Below, one piece after another: positions 43,680-52,000 of a stretch of 64,000 bases of DNA (positions are counted from its first letter, which is position 1; each line of letters starts with the position of its first letter). This DNA is from an uncultured Sutterella sp. (GTDB lineage Bacteria; Pseudomonadota; Gammaproteobacteria; Burkholderiales; Burkholderiaceae_F): contig CAJLHF010000003.1 of the NCBI GenBank assembly GCA_905206365.1, forward strand, positions 36,614 to 100,613, in the 5' to 3' direction. A program made the translations under genes and the position numbers. The notes beneath the pieces are model-generated. The model saw only the letters and a program-made list of their open reading frames with translations. It had not been told where the DNA came from and did no database searches.

Positions 43680-43711
43680 GCGGACCGCTACAATAAGCGG
43701 TCCGCTTTTTT
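43680..43711 (+). terminator. Terminator of the aldo-keto reductase gene
   Basis: AGCGGACCGC/GCGGTCCGCT stem, loop TACAATA, then six T. The loop itself contains TACAAT (43689-43694), which may be the -10 box of trmJ, so terminator and promoter overlap. Confidence 0.88.
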
Positions 43712-43740
43712 CTCATTCTTTTTCTGGAGTCGATCGAGAA

Positions 43741-44535
43741 GTGAATACGCCGAAACTCGCCCGTCGCGTTCGGTTCGTGCTTTGCGAACCGAGTCATCCG
43801 GGCAACATCGGATCCGCCGCCCGTGCCGTCAAAACGATGGGCTTTCGCGATCTGCGCGTCGTCGCGCCCCGCGAGGCCGACTACCGCACGCATGAAGAGG
43901 CGGTTGCGTACGCCACGAGTTCGATCGACGTGCTCGAAGCTTCGCGCTCGCACGCGACGCTCGCCGAGGCGCTCGAAGGCGTCACTTTCGCCTGGGCCCT
44001 GACGGGTTACGACCGCGAATTCGGTCCTCCGATGTCCCCCTTGCGCGAAGCGACCGTCAAAACGGATGCGTGGTTGAAGAACTACGAAGGGGATGTGGCG
44101 TTCGTCTTCGGAACGGAACGAAGCGGCCTTACGAACGAGGAAGTGATGCTCTGCCAGGGGTCCGCCGCGATCGCCGCCGATCCCGAAAGCCCGAGCCTCA
44201 ATCTGGCGCAGGCCGTGCAGCTTACCGCTTACGAAATGCACATGGCGCTTCTCGCGGGCGAAGGTCACGAAGGGGGGCTTTACGACTGGCAATCGCGCTT
44301 CGGTCACGAAGAGCCCGCCACGAACGAAGCCGTCGAAGGCTTTTTCGCGCATTGGGAAAAGGCCATGATCGCTTGCGGCGTGCACGACCCCGAACACCCG
44401 AAATTTCTCATGCCGATCACGCGACGCCTTTTCGGCCGTTCGGGCCTTACCCAAACCGAAATCGACCTTCTGCGCGGGATCTGCGCGGCGATCATACGCC
44501 CGAAGAAAGACCGCGCGGGCTCGAAAAAGCTTTGA
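43741..44535 (+). CDS. trmJ: tRNA (cytidine/uridine-2'-O-)-methyltransferase TrmJ
   Basis: The 264-residue SpoU/TrmH-type enzyme has the trefoil-knot motifs: N-terminal VLCEPSHPGNIGSAARAVKTMG (motif 1, split here at Gly), FVFGTERSGLTNEE (motif 2) and SLNLAQAVQLTAYEM (motif 3). It methylates position 32 of tRNAs. The C-terminal extension contains the TrmJ-type dimer helix (FAHWEKAMIACG). GTG start at 43741, 28 bases after the T-tract of the preceding terminator, so the leader is very short if the TACAAT in that hairpin is the -10. Confidence 0.93.
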   Translation: MNTPKLARRVRFVLCEPSHPGNIGSAARAVKTMGFRDLRVVAPREADYRTHEEAVAYATSSIDVLEASRSHATLAEALEGVTFAWALTGYDREFGPPMSPLREATVKTDAWLKNYEGDVAFVFGTERSGLTNEEVMLCQGSAAIAADPESPSLNLAQAVQLTAYEMHMALLAGEGHEGGLYDWQSRFGHEEPATNEAVEGFFAHWEKAMIACGVHDPEHPKFLMPITRRLFGRSGLTQTEIDLLRGICAAIIRPKKDRAGSKKL

Positions 44536-44543
44536 GTCGCCCC

Positions 44544-44570
44544 GAGCCGCGCGAAGCCGCCGCGCGGCTC
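44544..44570 (+). terminator. Hairpin after trmJ
   Basis: GAGCCGCGCG and CGCGCGGCTC form a perfect 10-bp stem around a 7-base loop; no T-tract follows. A CACAAT -10-like box (44574-44579) for the next gene comes immediately after it. Confidence 0.6.
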
Positions 44571-44638
44571 TGGCACAATGAGTACTTTCGGGGCTCGAAC
44601 GGGCCTCGGCATCTCAACACTACATCGGGATCACGAAC

Positions 44639-45364
44639 ATGTTTGAGTACGCCAAAGAACTTCTCGAAATTCACCGTACGAAGACCGGTCGCTCGACGCT
44701 CGGGATCGTCTTCGGCGCTTCGGGCTGGCAGGCGGCCGTGCTCTCGCGCGCTGCTTACTGGTGCGCGCTTCAGGAGTGGGAAGCTCTGGGCGGCCTCGTT
44801 TCCTCGATCAACCGCATCCTGACGGGGGCGGACATCGCCCCCGACGCGAAGCTCTGCGAACGGGTCTACATCGCGCACGGCGCGGGCGTCGTGATCGAAT
44901 CCGGGGCGCGCCTCGACCCCGACGTCGAACTCCTCGGCTCGGCCTTCATCGCCCGCAACGTCCGCGTGGCGGCGGGGACCGTGCTCGAGCACGGCGTCCA
45001 CGTGACGGAAGACACGCCTCGGGTCGCAGTCCAAGCGATCGAAACCGAGAAGACCGATTCCGAAAAGGTCGAAGCCCCCGCTGAAACGGAAAAGACGGCC
45101 GAAACCTCCGAAGAGCCCTCTCAAAAGGCTCCCGAAAAGCCCGCCGACAAGTCTCCCGACCGCGACGCTGCTCTGAAGGAGCTCGCCCGCGTCGTGAAGG
45201 AACAAAACGCTGTCATTCAGAAGCTCAACGCCAACCTGAAGGAGGCGGGAGGCGAGGCGATCCCCGACGAGGATCTCCCGAAACTCAACACCCGCAATCT
45301 CGGTCTCTCGGTACGTCGCGCACGTCACCACCGCACGAAGACGAAGCCCGCGACCGAAGAGTGA
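44639..45364 (+). CDS. CysE-like left-handed beta-helix protein with acidic coiled-coil tail
   Basis: Of 241 residues, about 1-50 are helical and about 55-125 are hexapeptide repeats (TGADIAPDAKLCERVYIAHG, AGVVIESGARLDPDVELLG, SAFIARNVRVAAGTVLEHGV). The ADIAPDAKLCERVYIAHGAGVVI stretch (interrupted here only for length) resembles the serine acetyltransferase core. The catalytic GDRHP-like region and acetyl-CoA coils are missing or shortened; instead a Glu/Lys/Pro-rich linker (about 130-175) and a coiled coil (AALKELARVVKEQNAVIQKL) follow, then a basic end (RRARHHRTKTK). Probably a trimeric scaffold or inactive relative of CysE; function unknown. Confidence 0.65.
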   Translation: MFEYAKELLEIHRTKTGRSTLGIVFGASGWQAAVLSRAAYWCALQEWEALGGLVSSINRILTGADIAPDAKLCERVYIAHGAGVVIESGARLDPDVELLGSAFIARNVRVAAGTVLEHGVHVTEDTPRVAVQAIETEKTDSEKVEAPAETEKTAETSEEPSQKAPEKPADKSPDRDAALKELARVVKEQNAVIQKLNANLKEAGGEAIPDEDLPKLNTRNLGLSVRRARHHRTKTKPATEE

Positions 45365-45394
45365 TTTTGGAAGGCGAGGACTCACTTCGAAAAC

Positions 45395-45418
45395 GGCCGG
45401 CTTGTCCCGGCCTTTTTT
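45395..45418 (+). terminator. Terminator of the CysE-like gene
   Basis: GGCCGG-CTTGTC-CCGGCC followed by TTTTTT. It separates the housekeeping genes from the phosphorothioation island. Confidence 0.9.
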
Positions 45419-45683
45419 GTGTTGAAAGAGGGTCTTTTTTTTGTCTTGGTATTTTCCCGGGGAATGGGGTCGCCATTCAATTTTTCCCATTCGGCATTCG
45501 ACGGCGCAACGATAACTTTATAAAATCGCCAGGTTGTCGATGTGCGGCTTTTCCCTGGTCAAAATCGTCGATCCGACTGTCTGCGGCTGCAGAAACACCC
45601 CGTGTTTTTGTGGCCGAAGTTTTATTCCTTTGACCCTCACGAACCGAGGCGTGCGTTTGCCGCACGTCCTGACAGCAAGAACG
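45419..45683 (+). promoter_or_regulatory. AT-richer leader and promoter of the ssp island
   Basis: This stretch is visibly richer in A/T than its surroundings. TCGACG (45498-45503), 17 bases, TAAAAT (45521-45526) is the best promoter. The sspF frame stays open upstream to ATG 45540 and TTG 45534, but that part is Cys-rich and unlike protein (CGCRNTPCFCG), so it is taken as leader of about 150 bases. It marks the left border of the accessory region; no repeat or tRNA was found here. Confidence 0.5.
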
Positions 45684-47444
45684 ATGCGAGTTGCTGATTT
45701 TCCGGCCTCAAATTGGATCCGTTTTTTGTCCGCATACGGTCCAGATACCTCGAATACCAACCTTTTCGACGAACGCGTCGGCAAAAGCGCCCGGCGCTAC
45801 AAAATTGCTCCTTTCGTACTCGACACCGCATACGTGCCGCAAATCGTAACCGCGTTGAAGGCCGACTCGACGACGAGTATCCTAATCGCCGGGGTGGCGG
45901 GCGACGGCAAGAGCTTCCACTTGAGGCGCGTCTGGGAGGAGCTCTCTCAGCAAGGCCCCGAGACTTGGGAAAAAGACGGTGACATCACGATTACCGTTGA
46001 AAAAGAGAACGGCGGCACGCGTCAGGTGACCTTCATCAAGGACTTGAGTGCGAACCTGACCGCGTTCGGCGTGTTACTCGACAAGATCGAACGTTCGAAC
46101 GAAACCGACGAGGCCTTCGTCATCGCCTGCAATCACGGCCAGATCCTGGCCCGTCTTCGCGCCGTCGGGCGCGACGCCCTCGCTGCCGAACTTGAGGACG
46201 TATTCTTCCAGCAAAACGCGGTTTCATGCGTCGGTAACTTCCGGGTCTTCGACCTTTCTCGCACGTCCCAGGCCGAGAACCTCAAAGAAATCATTCGGCA
46301 GGTCGCCGAACATCCGCAGTGGAAGAACTGCGTGCAGAAGCAGTGCCCGCATTGCGAATCTTGTCCGATTCGCCGCAATCGGGAGCTTCTCTGGGATACG
46401 GAGACGGGGAAGCCGACCGTGGCTACGGAGAGGCTTTGTCGCCTCGTGGAGGCGGTCGGGTACAACGGACAGCATGTTCCCATTCGCGAACTCTTCGTCC
46501 TCGTGATCAATGCGCTCCTCGGTTACACGGGCGGACGCGCAACGGGGTCGTGCCACGACGTCAGCCACCTCGTGAGCGAACTGCGTACGCACGAGATGGA
46601 CGTTTATACCAACCTGCTCGGCTACAACGTGAGTGCCAACGTGCGTGCGAAGAGTGCGGTGTTCCGCAGTCTCGGCGAATTCCAGATCGGCTCTCGGGGC
46701 AATGCGTTTTTCGACGAGTTGATCGTGCTCGGGCGCGAACACCCGAAGGCCGAGATGAGGGAGATCTACAACCGTTACTTCGGTCTCGAGGAGCTGGTTG
46801 CGAAAAGCGCCGACGAGAAGGTGCGCAGCAAACAGCTCGCTCAGGCGCGTCGGAAACTCTTCTTCTCCTGGCAGGAGCCCGAGACGCAACAAAAGGGGCT
46901 CGAATGGTCCCTCACGACCTTCAATCACATCGACGGCTTCTTGGCGCTGAGGCGAAACATCGAGGAGGGCGATACGAGCCTGCCCGGCGTATTGCTCGAG
47001 GGGTTCGCTCGCATGCTGACGGGTAGCACCCTCTCGAAGCCCCAGGACGGCCTGAAGGTCTCGACGAACGGCTCGAGCTCAAAAGTTCCCGTGGGGCTCC
47101 TTGTGGCCGGGAAGTTCTACCCCGATCACGACGAGGTCATGCTTGAGCTCTCGGGGACCGGGGCGGACGCCGTACCAGAGGTGTGTTTCTGTCCGTCTCG
47201 GGACGAGACTATTCGATTTGCGTTGACGCCGCGTCGTTACGAATTTCTCACGAGCCTTGCCGAGGGATATGTGTCCACCTCGTTTTCGGGACAGTGCCTG
47301 GCGGAGTTCTTCTCTCTGAAGGCGCGCCTGGTGAAGGCGCTTGAAAAGAAACGCAAGAATTATCCGCAACATATCCTTTTGGAGTTCACCGACGGCAAGA
47401 CGGTGAAAGTGAAGGTTGCCCCCCTGAAACTCTCTTTGGCATGA
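45684..47444 (+). CDS. sspF: Phosphorothioation-dependent restriction protein SspF/DptF (P-loop ATPase)
   Basis: The 586-residue protein has Walker A GVAGDGKS (residues 70-77) and a Walker B-like stretch (EAFVIACNHGQ) followed by a conserved FDLSRTS segment. A Cys cluster (CVQKQCPHCESCP, about 215-227) could bind zinc or a cluster. Order and size match DptF of the Dnd restriction trio and SspF of the SspFGH trio. The family partners with G and H to restrict DNA lacking phosphorothioate marks. ATG 45684 is preferred; an upstream ATG at 45540 is possible. The next gene overlaps its stop (ATGA), so it is translationally coupled. Confidence 0.75.
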   Translation: MRVADFPASNWIRFLSAYGPDTSNTNLFDERVGKSARRYKIAPFVLDTAYVPQIVTALKADSTTSILIAGVAGDGKSFHLRRVWEELSQQGPETWEKDGDITITVEKENGGTRQVTFIKDLSANLTAFGVLLDKIERSNETDEAFVIACNHGQILARLRAVGRDALAAELEDVFFQQNAVSCVGNFRVFDLSRTSQAENLKEIIRQVAEHPQWKNCVQKQCPHCESCPIRRNRELLWDTETGKPTVATERLCRLVEAVGYNGQHVPIRELFVLVINALLGYTGGRATGSCHDVSHLVSELRTHEMDVYTNLLGYNVSANVRAKSAVFRSLGEFQIGSRGNAFFDELIVLGREHPKAEMREIYNRYFGLEELVAKSADEKVRSKQLAQARRKLFFSWQEPETQQKGLEWSLTTFNHIDGFLALRRNIEEGDTSLPGVLLEGFARMLTGSTLSKPQDGLKVSTNGSSSKVPVGLLVAGKFYPDHDEVMLELSGTGADAVPEVCFCPSRDETIRFALTPRRYEFLTSLAEGYVSTSFSGQCLAEFFSLKARLVKALEKKRKNYPQHILLEFTDGKTVKVKVAPLKLSLA

Positions 47445-49024
47445 TGGTCATGAGTACCTTGATTAAAGCAGGGAATATTGAACGAAGAATCTGGGGCCAT
47501 CGCCTCTACGACGAGCAGACGGGGTTGATGACGTTCCTGGAATTTCTGTGCGTTTTAGCGTCTCTCCCGTTCGAGCAGCAAAATGCGGATCGAAGCATCA
47601 ACGAAGAAACGCTCAAGCTTCAGGAATACAAGATCCCGAAGCGTGCGGTTTTGCGCACGCTGATCTTCAACAACCCCTACATCGACGAGGTTTACGCGAG
47701 CAACGAGGACCCCTGGGAGCTGTGGTTCGAGAGCTTCTCGAAGGATTCGCAAAACGAGATGTTCGACATCAACGGCGCGTGCAAGTCGCTTGAGCTCAAG
47801 GCGCTCTTGCAGCACCTTTTCGACGAAGGCGGCTCGCTTACGAAGCGTCAAAGCTTCGAGTGCTTTGCCGGCGTCATCCGCATGCTTCGATTTGCGGGCA
47901 TCAACGCCGAGAGCGAAAAGCGCTGGACGAGCCGATTTGTTTTCCCCTGGGGACGTCATTGTCTTTTCAGCGACCTCAACCACAAGGGAAAAACCGATCG
48001 ACGGTTTTTCGCGCGAAACGGCGAACTCGCCTTCCTGCTCCTTTCGTTTGCGGAACGTCGGGAGGAGCTCGCCGAGCTTATCCGTGACAAGATTTTCGAC
48101 TCGGGGCACGTCCTCGACCGCCTGTGCGAGGCGCTTCAAACGGATCTTGAGTACATTCGCGTGCCGCGTGCAGCGAGGTTGCCGACGGAATTCGGCAACG
48201 TCGAGATCCGACGCGCGAACATCCTTTGCGAAGACTTGATCCGTCTCTTCGAGTTGCCGATCCCCGCGCCCGACATCGTGGCTTTCGCGGCGCGCACCAT
48301 GACGCTCAACCTCTTCGTGTATTTCATGGAGTGCGGCTACAAGACGCTCGCCCGAGCCGGGGCGGAGATGCCGTCCGACCGGAACGTCTTCCTTTGCGAG
48401 GTCATTCAGAAAGAGTCTTCCGACATCCGTCGAATTTCGAAGGCGCTCTACGCCCGCCATACCAAGCAGAGTACCGATGCGGCGGTGGCCTACTTCCAGC
48501 TGATTCAAAGTCAGGCCGTTCGGGTGATCGCTCCGAACGACGGCGAAGGCGTCGAAGACGATGCCGCTTCCTATTCGGATGCCGAGTCGGACACGGATTA
48601 CGGGGACGACGATACGCCCCCGGGGATGATCAGTACGCCCGAAGAGGCACGCGCCGCTCACAGCAAACACTGGGCGAGCATCCATCGCGTGCTTTCGAGG
48701 GATTGCGGGCTCGGCTCGAAGCTGAATACGAATGCGTATCGCTACGCGCCGTCGGACGAGCTCCTCGAAACGCTCGTGGCTACGATGCTTCCGGGCAAGC
48801 GCATGCTTCTTAACGCTTTTCTCCGATGCGCCTATGACCGTTACGGCCTCATCTTCGGCGAGGCAGAATTCAATGCGGCGAACATCAAGGATCGCGAGCT
48901 CGAGCTCGACTCGGCGGAACTTCAGAAGAACCGTCGCCGCCTCCAAAATCGAATCGACGGCCTCGGTCTTCTCGTGTCGCTCTCGGATGGCTCCGAGTAT
49001 GTGATGAACCCCTATCGCGCTTAA
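47441..49024 (+). CDS. sspG: Phosphorothioation-dependent restriction protein SspG/DptG
   Basis: The 527-residue soluble protein has no nucleotide-binding or nuclease motif that I can see. Notable parts are an N-terminal all-alpha region, a strongly acidic low-complexity patch (DDAASYSDAESDTDYGDDD, about 369-387) and a basic coiled C-terminal segment (AELQKNRRRLQNRIDGL) followed by VSLSDGSEYV, the closing motif I associate with DptG. The assignment rests mainly on position between F and H and on length. ATG codons at 47441, 47444 and 47450 are all possible; 47441 overlaps the sspF stop. sspH starts 8 bases after its stop. Confidence 0.72.
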   Translation: MMVMSTLIKAGNIERRIWGHRLYDEQTGLMTFLEFLCVLASLPFEQQNADRSINEETLKLQEYKIPKRAVLRTLIFNNPYIDEVYASNEDPWELWFESFSKDSQNEMFDINGACKSLELKALLQHLFDEGGSLTKRQSFECFAGVIRMLRFAGINAESEKRWTSRFVFPWGRHCLFSDLNHKGKTDRRFFARNGELAFLLLSFAERREELAELIRDKIFDSGHVLDRLCEALQTDLEYIRVPRAARLPTEFGNVEIRRANILCEDLIRLFELPIPAPDIVAFAARTMTLNLFVYFMECGYKTLARAGAEMPSDRNVFLCEVIQKESSDIRRISKALYARHTKQSTDAAVAYFQLIQSQAVRVIAPNDGEGVEDDAASYSDAESDTDYGDDDTPPGMISTPEEARAAHSKHWASIHRVLSRDCGLGSKLNTNAYRYAPSDELLETLVATMLPGKRMLLNAFLRCAYDRYGLIFGEAEFNAANIKDRELELDSAELQKNRRRLQNRIDGLGLLVSLSDGSEYVMNPYRA

Positions 49025-49032
49025 GGCCCAAC

Positions 49033-52000
49033 ATGGAACAGGATCGCAAGAATAAATTGATCGGACTCGTGGCGCTCGAATGCGTTCGCAAAGAGCTCGA
49101 CGAGCTCAAGGACGGTTTCGGTATGTTGCGCCTTGACAGTCTCGAGCCCGAGATGCTCGCCGCGTGCGTCAACACGATCGCGGCGGATCCGATTGCGAAC
49201 ACGGCCACGGACGACCCCAACGGGGTGGACATCAAGATCCCCAGGGAGCTTCTTGATGCGAGCCTGATCAAGCGCCCCGAAGTTCTTTTCGCGGGTAACG
49301 CCGCGGCGGCGCGAAATTCGAGCACGACGAAGCACCTCCTGCTCTTTGCGAACGGGAGTCACGATGAGATCGAGGATACGCTCCGACAGGTGGGTACGAT
49401 CGGGCAGGATCGCTTGCTTGAGGACCCCTCGAACTGGGAAAAGGCTCTGCAAAGCATCTTTCCGCAACTTACCCCGCAACTCGGCGCACAGCTTCGGGTA
49501 ATGCTTCGTGCGTTCACGAGCGTACTGAAGCGCAACATCGCGATCACCGAAGAGTTCGCCTACAACGTGGCGGAAAGCCTCGTGGCGGGAGACCCCATCA
49601 AGGATGCCGTCAACGGGAACCTTTGGGTGATCGGGTTGCCGAAGTATGCCGATGCCATGCCACGCAAGGACTTCGACCTCGATACCGCCTGGGTGAAGAC
49701 CTTTGAAAAGTTGAAGAGCGTGCCTCCGAGCCCCTTCCGCAAGGAAAGCCGACCGCTCTCTCTGACGCCCGAAGTTCTGAAAGAGCATTTCGAAGCGCTC
49801 CGGGAAAACGTATCCGAGGAGGTGGCCGAGATTTACGCATCTTTGGCTTCCGAGGACGGTCGGCACGATTGGAGCGAGCTCCTCACGCTCGACTGGGAGC
49901 GGGACCGACTCTCGCAGTTTTTGTCGGAAAAGAGCATGCGCGAACCCCGGCTCACGCTCGGCGCGGCGACGCTCGCCCATCTCGAGGCCGGTCACTCGCA
50001 GGTGCTCCCTCAGACAATTCACGGGCTCGACTGCACGGTCGAGGAGTTCCTCGAGGAGTACGACAAAAACGCTAAGCTCCAACAAACGGAGGAGATGCGC
50101 GGGCGTGCCCGGGTGTTTTACAGCTTCGTGGCTTCGGATCTTGCCGATAATCCGGCGCTCGATCGCAAGTGGGACAACGCGCTCTTCACGGACGAGATCG
50201 AAACGGACAATTTTCTCGACGGCGTGCTTCGTGCGGCGCTCGTTCTTGCCGAACGCAACAAGGGGACCGTCTTCAAGGATCCCGTGCTTTGTCTGACGTG
50301 TCAGAACAAAACCATGGACATCGTCAAGACGCTTAACGAGCACTGCCGCGAATACTTCGCCATGATGAACCGCGGTCTCGAGGCGGACTGCGGCGACTTC
50401 ATCGCGTTCCGCTTTGCCAACCTGAAGCTCACCCGAACGAAGGGGCTCAATCTGCTCTTCGAGTTTGAGGAAGCCAGGGCGAATCTCGAAAAGCGGTACC
50501 AGGACGCCAAGCCCACGGCCTCGGTTTCGAAGGCGGCGCTCGAGCTGAAGTTTCAGGCGGTGATTGCCGAGCGGTCCCAGCTCGACGACGAGAAGCTGTG
50601 CCGAAACAAGGCCGTTCGCATTTGCTGGTCTCAAAAGAAGACTGGCGTCACGCTCGGCATGTCCCGCGACTTCCGGGCGCTCAGCAAGCGCCGCACGCGC
50701 GACTTCTCGAATATCTTCAAGGTGGTCCTCGGGCGAAACTTCAAACAAACGAACAACAAGGGACTCATCAGCGAAATCAGTCTCGAGGATTCGGGCAGCT
50801 TCGGGTTTACGTCGGGGTGCTTCGTTCATCAAAACGTGATCAACCTGATCGACCTTGAGGCTCGCTTCAAGCGCATTCTCAATGCCGACGCCAATGCGGG
50901 CGTAGACGCGCCTCGTATCCGGGCGGCCTGGGAGGCTTTTGCCGAAGCCTATCGCAAGGCCTTGGGCGCCTTTGCCGATCGCGGCCTCGGGGCTCCGGAA
51001 ATTCCCGAGATGTACGAGGCTTGGACGGAACTCCTGCGTGCAGTGAACGACAACGCGGACAAGTCGCAGCAATTCCGTCATGAGGCGTACTCTTCCCTGC
51101 TTTCGATCGGGACCTTCAGTTTCGTGGATCGCACGAGCTCGAACGCGGTCGTGATGCCCTGGCATCCTATTCGCCTCTACGAGCTGCATTGCGACTTCGT
51201 ACGCAAGACGGGGTTGGTGAAGGTCCTCCTCAAGCGTGAGGACGCAACGATCGTTGGGGCTCAGGACTTCACGCAGGCGCTGTGGCGCAGCGCGGAATCC
51301 TTCATGCCGCAGTTTGTGGTTGCTCCGGATCACGCTGAAAAGGGTATGGATGCCGTCTGCCGGGAAATTCTGGCTCCGATCGAACACTTCGGCGGATACA
51401 CGCTCTATTCGCGCATTGCCGGCCCGGCCTGCCGCGACGCGGGCATCAATGCCGCGTCGATCGCCGAGCTCGGCGGTGTGGCTCAGGACTACGGTCGCCT
51501 CGTGCCGCAACACGTCAACAGTCTCAACGTGGCGTTGCCCGATGCCGTTTCGCAGGCGTTTCCCGTTGCTGTCTTGAAGGACCTCGTGGCCCGCTTCGGC
51601 GAGGACGAGCTCATTTCGCTTTTCGTCGGCGGGATCAATGCGACGGGCTACACCCAGTCTCTGGAAGAGGATCTCTTCCAGGGTCTGACGCTCGCAACTG
51701 GCAAGACGGATGCGGTGGCGGAAGCGGGAATTTCCGCTGCGTCGCTCAAGGCGCGATTGCAGTTTGCAGTGTCGCGCTCGGACCGTGCGTTCGGCGAACA
51801 AAAGAGCGGCGCGGGCAACGCGCGCCCCTATGATCTGACGTTCATCGATCGGTTTCTGACCTACAGCGCCAAACAAAAGTGGGTGCCGCTACCGAAGACC
51901 ACTCTCGTTAGTAATCCGTACGGCTTCGACGCTCGGCTCCATCGCCTTTCCCGTCGATTGGTGCGCCTCGAAGACGAATACATTTCCAGGACCCTACTGT

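Noticed and set aside
44639..45364. CysE-like gene as sulfur supplier of the ssp system
   Set aside because: A strong terminator separates it from sspF, and the catalytic region of serine acetyltransferase is missing.
49021..51876. 951-residue minus-strand frame opposite sspH
   Set aside because: It has biased Arg/Glu/Val content and no recognisable motif, and lies opposite a gene with clear domain structure, so it is an antisense frame.
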